A program made the translations under genes and the position numbers. The notes beneath the pieces are model-generated. The model made no database searches and was not told where the DNA came from. It saw only the letters and a program-made list of their open reading frames with translations. This document shows positions 32,400-42,683 of a stretch of DNA of 55,394 nt, piece after piece. The DNA is taken from assembly GCA_910577755.1 (NCBI GenBank), contig CAJTNL010000013.1, forward strand, positions 1-55,394. The letters run 5' to 3'. The stretch's first letter is position 1. Each line of letters begins with the position of its first letter. This DNA comes from an uncultured Eubacteriales bacterium (GTDB lineage: Bacteria; Bacillota; Clostridia; Oscillospirales; Acutalibacteraceae).

Positions 32400-34151
32400 A
32401 TGATTTGTGTCAACCAATATCATACGCATTTTTGCAGCGAGGTAAGTGAATCAGATATAGGAAATCAAGTACGCGTTGCAGGTTGGGTAGAGAACATTCG
32501 TGATCACGGAGGCATTCAATTCTTAGACCTTAGAGACCATTACGGTGTTGTTCAGGTTGTTGTTTATAATGAAGCAATGCTTGCAAATGTGAACAGACAA
32601 TGCTGTATTACTGTTGAGGGTACCGTTATTTTAAGAAGTGAGGACACAATCAATCCTAAAATTGCAACCGGTACCATCGAAATTAAAACCAACACTTTAA
32701 CGGTACTCGGTAAAGCGCCTTCCAGTCTGCCTTTTGAAATAGACAACTCTACGAATACAAAAGAAGATGTACGTTTAAAATATCGTTTTTTGGACTTGAG
32801 AAATCCAAAGGTGCACAAAAATATTGTACTGCGTTCACAGGTGATTTCGTTTCTGCGTAATAAAATGAGTGAATTGGGTTTTTTAGATATTCAAACCCCG
32901 ATTTTATCTGCCTCCTCACCTGAAGGAGCACGTGATTATTTGATTCCGAGCAGAAAACATCACGGTAAATTTTACGCATTACCGCAAGCGCCGCAAATTT
33001 TCAAACAATTGCTAATGGTTTCAGGTTTTGACCGTTATTTTCAAGTAGCGCCCTGCTTCCGTGACGAGGATGCCCGAGCAGACCGTTCTCCCGGCGAATT
33101 TTATCAGCTAGACTTTGAAATGGCTTTTGCTACACAGGAAGATGTTCTTACTGTTGCTGAAGAGGTTATTTCAGAAACATTCAAAAGATTCTCTGATAAA
33201 AAAGTATCCAATGCACCGTTTCCACGCATTCCTTATGCAGAAGCCATGCTATACTATGGTACTGATAAACCAGATTTGAGAAATCCGCTGAAGATCGTGG
33301 ATATTACAGAAATTTTTGCAACCACTGATTTTGCTCCATTTAAAAATAAAACAATTCGTGCTATTAACGTGCCGGATTGTGCTTCAAAACCCAAGAGCTT
33401 TTTTGAAAATATGCTTAAATACGCAACGGAAGAACTGGAAATGATGGGGCTTGGCTATATTAAAGTAACGGAGCAGATGGAATTTCTTGGACCTATTAAC
33501 AAGTTTATTCCTGATAATCAACGTGAAAACTTAATTGAGAAAGCTAAACTAGTTCCGGGATGTGTGCTTTACTTTATTGCTGACGAGCCTATGGTGGCTG
33601 CGAAATTAGCAGGTCAGATTCGTTCTGAATTGGGACGCCGCTTAAATTTGATTGATAACAGCGAATTTAAAATGTGCTTTGTTGTGGATTTTCCGATGTT
33701 TGAAATTGACGAAGAAACCGGAGCATATATCTTTACACACAATCCTTTTTCTATGCCTCAGGGCGGTTTACAGGCTCTTTTGGAGCAGGAACCTGCTGAA
33801 ATCCTTGCTTATCAGTATGATATTGTATGTAATGGTGTAGAGCTTTCTTCAGGCGCTGTCCGTAACCATGAGCTTTCTACTATGATCAAAGCGTTTGAAA
33901 TTGCAGGATATACGGAAGACAATTTAAAAGAAAGCTTTTCAGCATTGTATCACGCCTTTCAGTATGGTCCGCCTCCTCATGCAGGTATGGCTCCAGGTAT
34001 AGACCGTATGATCATGCTATTGACTGAAGAAGAAAGCATACGCGAGGTTATTCCGTTCCCTATGAATAGTAACGCTCAAGACTTGTTGCTTGGCGCACCT
34101 ACCGAGATAACGGAACAACAAATGCGTGAAGTTCATATTAAAATCAGATAA
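32400..34151 (+). CDS. aspS: Aspartyl-tRNA synthetase
   Basis: The 583-residue class II synthetase has the N-terminal anticodon-binding OB fold (VRVAGWVENIRDHGG), class II motif 2 (RDEDARADRSPGEFYQLDFE), a GAD-like insert and motif 3 (GMAPGIDRMIMLL). I chose ATG 32400 with GAAAGGA upstream over the longer frame at 32367. Followed at once by gatCAB, it may be a non-discriminating enzyme that also charges tRNA-Asn with aspartate for amidation. That is inferred from context. Confidence 0.93.
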   Translation: MICVNQYHTHFCSEVSESDIGNQVRVAGWVENIRDHGGIQFLDLRDHYGVVQVVVYNEAMLANVNRQCCITVEGTVILRSEDTINPKIATGTIEIKTNTLTVLGKAPSSLPFEIDNSTNTKEDVRLKYRFLDLRNPKVHKNIVLRSQVISFLRNKMSELGFLDIQTPILSASSPEGARDYLIPSRKHHGKFYALPQAPQIFKQLLMVSGFDRYFQVAPCFRDEDARADRSPGEFYQLDFEMAFATQEDVLTVAEEVISETFKRFSDKKVSNAPFPRIPYAEAMLYYGTDKPDLRNPLKIVDITEIFATTDFAPFKNKTIRAINVPDCASKPKSFFENMLKYATEELEMMGLGYIKVTEQMEFLGPINKFIPDNQRENLIEKAKLVPGCVLYFIADEPMVAAKLAGQIRSELGRRLNLIDNSEFKMCFVVDFPMFEIDEETGAYIFTHNPFSMPQGGLQALLEQEPAEILAYQYDIVCNGVELSSGAVRNHELSTMIKAFEIAGYTEDNLKESFSALYHAFQYGPPPHAGMAPGIDRMIMLLTEEESIREVIPFPMNSNAQDLLLGAPTEITEQQMREVHIKIR

Positions 34152-34166
34152 AAGGAGACTTCAGCT

Positions 34167-34445
34167 ATGGTAACACGTGAAGATATATTAGAAATAGCGA
34201 GACTTTCTAAATTGTATATCAAAGAAGAAGAATTGGATATGCTTACAAAAGATATGGATCGTATGATTACGTTTGCAGAAACCGTGAGCGCAGCTCAATG
34301 TGAACAAAGTAATTTTGATCATATCAATCAACTTTCTAATGTATTAAGAGAGGATGCTATTATACCCTCTTATGACCGGGAACAAATTTTAAAAAATGCA
34401 GAAAGTCAGGACGAAGGTTACTTTTTAGTGAAAAAACGTTCTTAG
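34167..34445 (+). CDS. gatC: Asp/Glu-tRNA amidotransferase subunit C
   Basis: The 92-residue protein reads VTREDILEIARLSKLYIKEE and ends with LREDAIIPSYDREQILKNA, the GatC pattern that wraps around GatA. AAAGGAGAC precedes the ATG. It is the first of three amidotransferase genes after aspS. Confidence 0.92.
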   Translation: MVTREDILEIARLSKLYIKEEELDMLTKDMDRMITFAETVSAAQCEQSNFDHINQLSNVLREDAIIPSYDREQILKNAESQDEGYFLVKKRS

Positions 34446-34493
34446 ATAAATAAAATTGATAGTCTCACTTTAATAGAAAGGCATGACTGTTAT

Positions 34494-35963
34494 ATGGATA
34501 CAAATTTCAGTAAAATTAGAATGACCGGAAAGCTTCTTTCTTCTAAGGAAATTTCTTGTGAAGAATTAACCAAGCAATACTTAAATAACATAGAAAAAGA
34601 AAATAAAATATTAAACGCTTATGTTACAATTACAGCAGAAGAGGCATTAGAATCAGCAAAAAAGGTAGACGAAAAAATTAGGCGCGGGGACTCCCTTTTG
34701 CCATTAGAGGGTATTCCCATGTCGCTGAAAGATAATATATCTACAAAAAATATAAAAACCACCTGTTGTTCAAAAATTTTACAAAACTATTTCCCTATTT
34801 ACAATGCAACTGTATGGAATTTATTAAAACAGCAAAACTCTGTTTTACTTGGCAAAACAAACATGGATGAATTTGCAATGGGTTCTTCTAGTGAAACTTC
34901 ATGTTTTGGCGGTTCATTAAATCCTCATAACAGCAACCATGTAGCCGGAGGCAGTTCCGGAGGAGCAGCGGCTTCTGTCAGTGGTAACATTGCTGTATTT
35001 GGGCTTGGTTCTGATACAGGCGGATCTATACGTCAGCCTGCCAGTTTTTGCGGCGTAGTAGGATTAAAACCTACTTACGGAACGGTTTCTCGTTATGGTT
35101 TGATTGCCTATGCTTCCAGCTTCGATCAAATCGGTCCTATTACAACCTCCGTTGAAGATGCAGCTTTGGTATTTGATGCTATTGCTGAATATGATCCAAT
35201 GGATTCTACCTCCCAAGGTAAAAAACAGAGCGCTGCGGCTGGTTTAACCCAAAATATTAAAGGTATGAAAATTGGTCTTGTTAAAGAATATTTTGAAGAC
35301 ATAGATGAAGATGTTCGGGAGGCTATGGAAAAAGCAATTGAAACCTATCGTCAGCTAGGGGCTGAAATAGTTGAATGTTCCATTTCCGAATTAAAATACG
35401 GTTTACCGGTTTATTATATTCTTGCTTGTGCAGAGGCTTCCTCCAATCTTGGCCGTTACGATGGAATTCGATATGGATTTAAGGTGCCTCATTATGAGGA
35501 TTTAAATGAAATGATATGTAAAACCCGTAGTGAAGGTTTTGGTGCTGAGGTAAAACATAGAATTTTGCTTGGTACCTATGTGTTAAGTGCGGGTTACTAC
35601 GATGCTTACTATAAAAAAGCACAAAATTTGCGGGGTGTAATAGTGAATGCATTTAAACGGGTATTTGAATCGTGCGATATTATTCTTGCGCCGACTGTTC
35701 CTATGACCTCTTTTCCGTGTGGACAAACCGTTAAAGACGCCATACAAACCTATCAGACAGATATTTGTACTGTTCCTGTTAATATTGCAGGTCTGCCTGC
35801 AATATCGATTCCATGTGGATGGGATAGAAAAGGTTTACCTATTGGTTTACAGTTAATTGGAAATAATTTCTGTGAAGCTACAATTTTAAATGCTGCTTAC
35901 CAATATGAAGCGGTAACAAGAACAGATACCTATAAGGCTGTAGATATGGGGGTTACGCTATGA
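34494..35963 (+). CDS. gatA: Asp/Glu-tRNA amidotransferase subunit A
   Basis: The 489-residue amidase has the Ser-cisSer-Lys triad: lysine in PMSLKDNIS, serines in AGGSSGGAAASV and GSDTGGSIRQPA. It releases ammonia from glutamine for transfer to mischarged tRNA by GatB. Its stop overlaps the gatB start by four bases (ATGA). Confidence 0.95.
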   Translation: MDTNFSKIRMTGKLLSSKEISCEELTKQYLNNIEKENKILNAYVTITAEEALESAKKVDEKIRRGDSLLPLEGIPMSLKDNISTKNIKTTCCSKILQNYFPIYNATVWNLLKQQNSVLLGKTNMDEFAMGSSSETSCFGGSLNPHNSNHVAGGSSGGAAASVSGNIAVFGLGSDTGGSIRQPASFCGVVGLKPTYGTVSRYGLIAYASSFDQIGPITTSVEDAALVFDAIAEYDPMDSTSQGKKQSAAAGLTQNIKGMKIGLVKEYFEDIDEDVREAMEKAIETYRQLGAEIVECSISELKYGLPVYYILACAEASSNLGRYDGIRYGFKVPHYEDLNEMICKTRSEGFGAEVKHRILLGTYVLSAGYYDAYYKKAQNLRGVIVNAFKRVFESCDIILAPTVPMTSFPCGQTVKDAIQTYQTDICTVPVNIAGLPAISIPCGWDRKGLPIGLQLIGNNFCEATILNAAYQYEAVTRTDTYKAVDMGVTL

Positions 35964-37381
35964 AATACGAAATGGTTTCGGGTTTGGAAACCCACGTAGA
36001 GCTTTCAACCAAAACAAAAATTTTTTGCGGTTGCACTACTGATTTTGGCGGTGAGCAAAATACCCACTGTTGCCCTATTTGTATTGGTTTGCCGGGCACA
36101 CTGCCAAAGCTTAATCAAAAAGTCGTGGATTATGCTATTATGGCGGGGCTTGCAACCAATTGCGAAATTTCACATATTTCAAAAATGGATCGTAAAAATT
36201 ACTGTTATCCTGATCTTCCTAAAGCATATCAAATTTCTCAATTTGATATGCCTCTATGTAAAAATGGTTATATTACGCTTTCTAATGGAAGAAAAATTGG
36301 TATTACACGTATTCACATTGAAGAAGATGCGGGTAAATTAGTCCATCAACGGGGCAATACTTATGTTGACTATAACCGCGGTGGTGTGCCGTTGATAGAA
36401 ATTGTTTCTGAGCCGGATATTCGATCTATTGATGAAGCGAGAGAATACGTAGAAAAATTACAAATGATTATGCGTTATATCGGTATTTCCGACTGTAAAA
36501 TGCAGGAAGGTTCTTTACGCTGTGATGTAAATATATCCCTTCGCCCACAAGGTTCTAATAAATTTGGTACTAGAACTGAGATTAAAAACATGAATTCGTT
36601 TACTTATATGGCAAAAGCCATGGAATATGAGATAAGCCGTCAGGCAGAACTACTGGATGAGGGGAAGCAAGTTACGCAGGAAACACTTCGTTATATTGTA
36701 GAAGAACACAGAACAGAAAGTATGCGTGGTAAAGAAGACGCAAATGATTATCGTTACTTCAGAGAACCAGATCTTGTAACCATTGAAGTGAGCCAAGAGA
36801 AAATTGACTATTTCCAGTCAATTTTGCCTGAATTACCAGATGTGAAAATGGAACGTTACATGAACGAATTTGGAATTTCAGAAGTAGATGCTGGATTACT
36901 GGTAAAGTTTCGTAAGGTTGCAGAATATTTTGAGGCGGCCAGCGAAGGTGTAGCAAATCCAAAAGTAGTTGCCAATTGCATTATTGGTCAAATTTTTAGA
37001 CGTGTGGAAAATGAAACAGAAAAAGAGGCTTTTAATATTGCACTTTCTCCTGCATATTTAAAAGATCTTGTACTTCTTTTTGAAAGTGGTAAAATAAAAA
37101 TGAATCTTTTAAAGTCCACATTAGAAAAAATGTTGGATGAAGGCAAGCCGGCCTCTGAATTTATTAAAGAAGATGACATGGGTGGTGTTGATGCTGATAC
37201 CTTAAAACAGCTCTGCAAAAATGCAATTGCAAATAATCCTAACGCTGTTTCTGATTATTTAGGTGGGAAAGAAAAAGCATTAAAATCTTTATTGGGCTTT
37301 GTAATGAAAAACTCTCGCGGTCGTGCTGACGCCATAGAAGCCGAGAAATTACTTGTAGAGTTAGTCCATGCATCTAGTTAA
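35960..37381 (+). CDS. gatB: Asp/Glu-tRNA amidotransferase subunit B
   Basis: The 473-residue kinase-amidotransferase begins YEMVSGLETHVELSTKTKIF and contains NYCYPDLPKAYQISQFD, DYNRGGVPLIEIVSEPD and a C-terminal YqeY-like tRNA-binding domain. It activates the tRNA-bound aspartate or glutamate and completes amidation. Translationally coupled to gatA. Confidence 0.95.
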   Translation: MKYEMVSGLETHVELSTKTKIFCGCTTDFGGEQNTHCCPICIGLPGTLPKLNQKVVDYAIMAGLATNCEISHISKMDRKNYCYPDLPKAYQISQFDMPLCKNGYITLSNGRKIGITRIHIEEDAGKLVHQRGNTYVDYNRGGVPLIEIVSEPDIRSIDEAREYVEKLQMIMRYIGISDCKMQEGSLRCDVNISLRPQGSNKFGTRTEIKNMNSFTYMAKAMEYEISRQAELLDEGKQVTQETLRYIVEEHRTESMRGKEDANDYRYFREPDLVTIEVSQEKIDYFQSILPELPDVKMERYMNEFGISEVDAGLLVKFRKVAEYFEAASEGVANPKVVANCIIGQIFRRVENETEKEAFNIALSPAYLKDLVLLFESGKIKMNLLKSTLEKMLDEGKPASEFIKEDDMGGVDADTLKQLCKNAIANNPNAVSDYLGGKEKALKSLLGFVMKNSRGRADAIEAEKLLVELVHASS

Positions 37382-37416
37382 TTTATAATTATAAAAATCA
37401 CTGACGCCATATCAAT

Positions 37417-37457
37417 AAAAATAATAAACGTCTATTAAATAGACGTTTATTATTTTT
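37417..37457 (+). terminator. Terminator of the aspS-gatCAB operon
   Basis: A 17-bp perfect stem (AAAAATAATAAACGTCT / 37441-37457) with a 7-base loop ends in T5. Bases 37458-37874 after it are AT-rich; an open frame at 37492-37689 has no ribosome site and looks spurious. Confidence 0.8.
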
Positions 37458-37874
37458 ATGATTACAAAATTTATACTATGGTGTAAATGAATTGTTAATA
37501 TACTTATTTGGTGCAGATTATATTTTTCTTTTATTTATGTTTTACTTTTATATGAATCTACCTCCCCCACCATGGATTTTTCTGCACATCCGCTTTATTG
37601 TCAACAATTCCCGTAAATACTTTATACACATAAGTGCATGTACTAGATGTCAGATTATTTTATGTTTGATAACTCTATCCGTTTGTTAAATAAATTTTCT
37701 CTTGTATTAGGCTGATTTTCTCTATATTAACGAGAATATGAGATATTCTCTCATATTCTGTTTTAAAATTCAGTTTAGCAAAAGCGTACTAAATTTTTAT
37801 ATCAGCCTGTAAATTATTTTAAGCAGTTTTTCAGATACGTAAATACAACTGACCAGAAAGGCGGTATAAATAAA

Positions 37875-38633
37875 ATGCATTTAAAAAAGAAATGGTTTAG
37901 CATTGTAACTATATTCTTACTATTGATTTTACTATCTGCCTGTAGTCAACAAAATGCACAGGAGGCAATTATAAAAAAGCTATCACAAGAAAAATTGAAT
38001 CTGGAATTTTCTGATGATGAGTTAGAAACATATATTATTGACAATTTTAAAATAACGTTGCAAACTCCTGAGCTTCCTACCGGTTGTGAAATTACGGCAA
38101 TGACAATGTTGCTTAACTACTATGGATTAGAAGTCGATAAAGTTACAATGGCAACAAAATATTTGCCTACCACGCAATTACAATTTTATTATGCAGAGGA
38201 TGGACGGCTGTATGGTAGTAATTTAAAGAGATTTTTTATCGGTAACCCCGCAGATAATACAGGATACGTATGTGGAACTGAGGCAATTATTACTGCAGCC
38301 AACCGATATTTACGTGATCAAGACAGTACTTTGACTGCTGTAGATAAAACTGGCGCTACTCCGAAAGAGTTATATCAGTTTATAAATCAAAATACACCGG
38401 TGGTTGTTTGGATTACCATTGATATGGAGGAAAGAAATTTCTCTCAAGGCTGGTATACCGCAAGAGGTGAATATGTTGATTGGAGTACCAACGACCATGG
38501 TGCAGTATTGATTGGATATTCGGAAAATACGGTTACGATTGCAGATCCTATTTCCGGTCAAGTAGAATATAACAGACAGCAATTTGAACAAGTATTTCTA
38601 TCACGGGATAATCAATGTGTAGTATTACAGTAA
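37875..38633 (+). CDS. C39-like cysteine peptidase lipoprotein
   Basis: The 252-residue protein has a basic N-terminus, a hydrophobic stretch and a lipobox LLSAC near residue 23, so it should be lipid-anchored outside the membrane. The C-terminal 190 residues form a C39-like (Peptidase_C39_2) papain fold: cysteine in PTGCEITAMTMLLNYYG, histidine in NDHGAVLIGY and aspartate in TIADPISG. Substrates of these stand-alone proteins are unknown. GAAAGGCGG precedes the ATG. Confidence 0.85.
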   Translation: MHLKKKWFSIVTIFLLLILLSACSQQNAQEAIIKKLSQEKLNLEFSDDELETYIIDNFKITLQTPELPTGCEITAMTMLLNYYGLEVDKVTMATKYLPTTQLQFYYAEDGRLYGSNLKRFFIGNPADNTGYVCGTEAIITAANRYLRDQDSTLTAVDKTGATPKELYQFINQNTPVVVWITIDMEERNFSQGWYTARGEYVDWSTNDHGAVLIGYSENTVTIADPISGQVEYNRQQFEQVFLSRDNQCVVLQ

Positions 38634-38663
38634 AATAAATTCCAATATTATTATTTAGTAACA

Positions 38664-38706
38664 TATAAAAGAGCCGCAGATATTATAAGTCTGCGGCTCT
38701 TTTATA
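38664..38706. terminator. Bidirectional terminator between the C39 gene and nrdB
   Basis: A 17-bp perfect stem, including GAGCCGCAGA, has a 9-base loop and T runs on both strands. It serves the convergent C39 lipoprotein and nrdAB operons. Confidence 0.85.
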
Positions 38707-38721
38707 ACAGGTTTGTGATGA

Positions 38722-39765
38722 TTATAAGTCGTCTACCAGTGCAGTGCTTTTTGCATAAGCTGTAGAACGGCCTTCAAAAAAGTCCGTTTTAATTAAATTT
38801 GCATTACTATACTGGCTAATCCATGACATGGAGCCTGGTTCTTTCTCATAACCTGGATAAAGAGGCTCAAATCCCAAGTTTATACAACGCAAATTGCCTA
38901 AATAACGAATATAATCGGTAATCATTTGGCAATTCAGACCTGCAATATCATCCCCAATTACGTAATGTCCCCAAGCGATTTCCTGTTCCACTCCTTCACG
39001 GATCATATCTCGATATACTGCAATCAATTCATCAGTGAATAAATGTGGTTCTTCTTTTTTTAATTCCAAAATAATAGAACGGAATAGCCATAAATGTGTA
39101 TTTTCGTCACGATTAATATATCGAATTTCTTGTACAGAGCCAGGCATTTTATTATTACGACCTAGATTGTAGAAGAACATAAAACCAGAATAGAAATAGA
39201 TGCCTTCTAAAATATAATTGGCAATCAAAGTGCGTACCAGCGTATAGTCATCTTTCTTCTCTTGAAATTCATTATATAAATTACCAATAAATTCATTTCT
39301 GCGCAGTAAATGTTCATCTTGGCGCCATTGATATAAAATTTCATTGCGTTCAACAGGAGAACAGATGGTATCTAGCATATAACCATAGCTTTGTGAGTGA
39401 ACCGCCTCCTGGAATGCCTGAATGGTTAAACAAAGATTTACTTCATTTGCAGTCACATATTCCCCTACATGAGGTAAATTTGCAGTCTGCACACTATCTA
39501 GAAAAATTAAAAAAGAAAGAATTTTATCATAAGCCATTCTCTCCGGCTTAGTCAATTGATTATAATTAAGTACATCTGTATTTAGGTTAATTTCTTCCGG
39601 TACCCAAAAGTTATTCATAGCCTGACGATACCAGTCGCTGACCCAATTGTACTTCATGTTGTTAAAATCATTCAAATTAGTCGTATTGCCACCAATCATT
39701 CGGCGCTTTAAGACCTCAACATCGCCATTTGGATTAAACAGCGGTTTTTGTTTTAGTGTTGCCAT
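38722..39765 (-). CDS. nrdB: Class I ribonucleotide reductase beta subunit
   Basis: The 347-residue radical-generating subunit has the diiron ligands in SFLIFLDSVQT, EAVHSQSYGYML, EGIYFYSGF and DENTHLWLF. The tyrosine in HSQSY matches the radical tyrosine of class Ia enzymes. I used ATG 39765 with GAAAGGA upstream, 16 bases after nrdA. Since class I enzymes need oxygen or another oxidant for cofactor assembly, its presence in an anaerobe suggests use during micro-oxic exposure. Confidence 0.92.
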   Translation of the reverse strand: MATLKQKPLFNPNGDVEVLKRRMIGGNTTNLNDFNNMKYNWVSDWYRQAMNNFWVPEEINLNTDVLNYNQLTKPERMAYDKILSFLIFLDSVQTANLPHVGEYVTANEVNLCLTIQAFQEAVHSQSYGYMLDTICSPVERNEILYQWRQDEHLLRRNEFIGNLYNEFQEKKDDYTLVRTLIANYILEGIYFYSGFMFFYNLGRNNKMPGSVQEIRYINRDENTHLWLFRSIILELKKEEPHLFTDELIAVYRDMIREGVEQEIAWGHYVIGDDIAGLNCQMITDYIRYLGNLRCINLGFEPLYPGYEKEPGSMSWISQYSNANLIKTDFFEGRSTAYAKSTALVDDL

Positions 39766-39781
39766 TTCTTCAATCCTTTCT

Positions 39782-42310
39782 TTAAGAGGAGCATACTTCA
39801 CATTCTTCTACTTCCAATGCTTTACTGCGGATATAGTAAATAGTTTTGACCTTCTTTTCCCAAGCAAGAATATAAAGATGCAATACCTGACGGAAAGTAT
39901 ATTCGTTAGTAATATACAAATTCAAAGATTGCGCCTGATCAATATGACGCTGACGCACACCGCAGGCCTTTACCGTCCATGTCTGGTCAATTAAATGGGC
40001 GTTTTTATAGTACCAGAATGTTTCCATTGATAAATCTGGAGCAACACGAGGTACAATGCTATTTTTCTTTTCTTCTAAATAATAACGGTTCATTACAGGA
40101 TCAAGACCAGCAGTGGTACCCGCAATAATAGAAGTGGTACTGGTTGGTGCAATTGCCATAAGATACGCATTTCGCATTCCATTCGTCTGCACTGCCTGCT
40201 TTAAGGTTTGCCAGCGTTGTGATGTATAACCACGCTTTTCAAAATATGCGCCTGTTTGCCAATCAGAGCCTTCAAATAAATCATAAGTGCCTTTTTCTTT
40301 GGCAATTAAAACGCTGGCTTCAATGGCATAATAATTGATATCTTCAAATATCTTGTCCACAAAAGTTAGATGTTCCTCTGATTCCCAATTAATTTTATGT
40401 TTTGCAAGTAAATGATGATATCCACTGACTCCCAACCCTACAGAGCGGTATTTCTGATTTGTAATTTCGGCATATGGTAATGGATAAAAGTTCAAATCAA
40501 TGACATTATCCAGCGCACGTATGGTGGAATGAATAATTTGTCGCAGCTCATCTTGATTTAGCACATCCAAATTACCCAAAGAAAGAGAAGCAAGATTACA
40601 CACCACGAATTCTCCGGCTTTGGTAGTATCTATGACTATAGTTTCACCGTTTACAATTTTTATTTCTTGAGTCACATTGGAAATACATCCCATATTTTGT
40701 GCAATTTCTGTACATAAGTTGGAGCAATAAATCATACCGGTATGTGCATTAGGGTTCATAGCATTCACATGGTCACGGTTAAAAGTAAACGGCGTACCGG
40801 TTTCAACAGCAGATTTAATAATCAAGCGAATCAATTCCTTGATGGGAATGACTCGTTTTGTAATGCGGTGATCTGCAACGCAATCAAAATAACGTTTCTC
40901 CCATTCCTCCCCATAAAAATCTTCTAAAGCGTATCCTTTTACAGAGAGAATCTCGTGAGGACACATTAAATACCAATCTTCTTCAATTTTATCCCGTGCC
41001 ATTTTCCAAAACAGATCTGGATAGCAAATAGCAGGAAAAACGTCATGAGCCTTCATCCGATCGTCACCGTTGTTTGTACGAAGCTGCAAAAATTCGGGAA
41101 TATCCTTATGCCATGCGTCCAAATATACTGCAACAGCACCCTGACGCACACCTAGCTGATCTACTGCCACAGCCGTATCATTGGCAAGTTTAATCCAACG
41201 AATAACACCGCCGGCAGCACCTTGAAAACCGCGTATTGGCGAACCGGAAGCACGTACCTTACCAAAATACATACCCATGCCGCCTCCAAATTTAGAAACC
41301 TGCGCAAAATTAGTAATACTTCGGTAAATACCGGTCAAAGAATCTGGAACTGTATCGACAAAGCAGCTGGATAACTGATGAAATGGTTTCCTGGCATTAG
41401 ACAAGGTGGGGGTTGCCATGGTAACCTGTAGTTGGCTAAGCATATTATAGAAGCGTTTGACCCATTCCATACGATTTTCTTTTTCGTGCATTGCAAGATG
41501 CATAGCAATTCCCATAAACATTTCCTGAGGTGTTTCAAAAGGTATTAATTGGCGTGTATGGATTACATAGCGTTTCAACAAAACCTCTAAACTACTGTAA
41601 GTAAATAAGTGATTGCGTTCCTCAATAAAGTAAGTTTCAAATACATCAATTTCTTCCTTACTGTAAGCCTGTAAAATATAAGAACCATATAACTCCTGAC
41701 CAGTCAAATAGCATATTTTATCATAAAAACTTGTAATTTGTAACTTGCCTAGTTCAGCTTGTAGCTGCATCTGAAAACGAAGCATCAATAAGCGCGCAGC
41801 AATATACTCCCATTTTGGAGACTCTTGAGATGTCAACTCGACTGCCGCTTTAATGAGCATTGTAAGTTTTTCTGTCGCAGTCATATTTTCTTTTTGAAAT
41901 GAAAAAAATTTGTGATATAGCAGATCTAAGTGATACTCATCGCTATCATAATCATTCTGAATACCTTTTAAAACATCACTAATCAATCTATCTTCAAATA
42001 AATTAGAAATATGCTGTCGTGCAGCTCTTTTTTTTGCTTGACTGTCACGATACAGAATAAAGCTTTTTACTTCATTATAAAAATTACGTGTGACCAATGT
42101 TTTTTCTACCAGATCTTGAATCTTTTCTACTTGCAAAGACTCGTTTTTTTGTTGCATTTGTTCCAGTTCAGCTTGTACGTCAGCTGTAATGCTGTCAAGC
42201 ACTTGTTCCTCTACTTTTGAATTTATACTGTCAAAAGCAGCGGTGACTGCCGCCTTAATCTTTTCACTTTGATAAGGCTCAACATGACCGTCCCTTTTGA
42301 TAATTTCCAT
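39782..42310 (-). CDS. nrdA: Class I ribonucleotide reductase alpha subunit
   Basis: The 842-residue catalytic subunit starts with an ATP-cone (EIIKRDGHVEPYQSEKIK). It continues with the substrate-site motifs HQLSSCFVDTVPDS and GGMGMYFGKVRASGSPIRG, NLCTEI for the catalytic centre, and PTSTTSIIAGTTAGLDP. The C-terminal cysteines CEVCSS are the redox-active pair re-reduced by thioredoxin. AAGGAG precedes the ATG. It forms an operon with nrdB. Confidence 0.95.
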   Translation of the reverse strand: MEIIKRDGHVEPYQSEKIKAAVTAAFDSINSKVEEQVLDSITADVQAELEQMQQKNESLQVEKIQDLVEKTLVTRNFYNEVKSFILYRDSQAKKRAARQHISNLFEDRLISDVLKGIQNDYDSDEYHLDLLYHKFFSFQKENMTATEKLTMLIKAAVELTSQESPKWEYIAARLLMLRFQMQLQAELGKLQITSFYDKICYLTGQELYGSYILQAYSKEEIDVFETYFIEERNHLFTYSSLEVLLKRYVIHTRQLIPFETPQEMFMGIAMHLAMHEKENRMEWVKRFYNMLSQLQVTMATPTLSNARKPFHQLSSCFVDTVPDSLTGIYRSITNFAQVSKFGGGMGMYFGKVRASGSPIRGFQGAAGGVIRWIKLANDTAVAVDQLGVRQGAVAVYLDAWHKDIPEFLQLRTNNGDDRMKAHDVFPAICYPDLFWKMARDKIEEDWYLMCPHEILSVKGYALEDFYGEEWEKRYFDCVADHRITKRVIPIKELIRLIIKSAVETGTPFTFNRDHVNAMNPNAHTGMIYCSNLCTEIAQNMGCISNVTQEIKIVNGETIVIDTTKAGEFVVCNLASLSLGNLDVLNQDELRQIIHSTIRALDNVIDLNFYPLPYAEITNQKYRSVGLGVSGYHHLLAKHKINWESEEHLTFVDKIFEDINYYAIEASVLIAKEKGTYDLFEGSDWQTGAYFEKRGYTSQRWQTLKQAVQTNGMRNAYLMAIAPTSTTSIIAGTTAGLDPVMNRYYLEEKKNSIVPRVAPDLSMETFWYYKNAHLIDQTWTVKACGVRQRHIDQAQSLNLYITNEYTFRQVLHLYILAWEKKVKTIYYIRSKALEVEECEVCSS

Positions 42311-42346
42311 AATAATCTCCTTATGTGCAAATTTCGTCTACATCTT

Positions 42347-42374
42347 ATTATATAGAATATTAAAAAAAAATCAA
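42347..42374 (-). promoter_or_regulatory. Promoter of nrdAB
   Basis: Minus-strand TTGATT (42369-42374) and TATAAT (42347-42352) are 16 bases apart, about 35 bases before the nrdA ATG. Confidence 0.6.
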
Positions 42375-42424
42375 TACATATAGTACTTAAATTTAAAATT
42401 AGCCATAAATATTGTGTTCATAAA

Positions 42425-42461
42425 AAATAAATACAGAACCAAAATGGTTCTGTATTTATTT
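42425..42461. terminator. Hairpin between the PerR-like gene and nrdA
   Basis: AAATAAATACAGAACC (42425-42440) pairs perfectly with 42446-42461, with a 5-base loop and T/A-rich ends. It may stop transcription from the PerR-like gene. The rest of 42462-42683 shows no gene. Confidence 0.65.
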
Positions 42462-42683
42462 AAAATATAAAATTTTAATGCATAAAATGATTATTTATCG
42501 TGGATAAAGCAAAAATATTTAATAAAGATTGAAAAAATATATGCTTTACCTTTAATATTGTATGGTACTTCTCTTTCTGTACTAAGTGCAAATCATATCT
42601 AAAAACCTTGATTATCTCATCTTCACCCATAACAGTTAATTTCACATATTATTTTATGCCAATACTGAAAACATGCAAAACAA

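Noticed and set aside
37492..37689. 65-codon open frame in the gap after gatB
   Set aside because: No ribosome site, low-complexity hydrophobic translation, and no recognisable family.
42350..42400. Possible NrdR boxes upstream of nrdA
   Set aside because: Two CTATAT-containing stretches occur, but each matches the NrdR consensus poorly and their spacing (about 28 bases) is not the usual helical phase.
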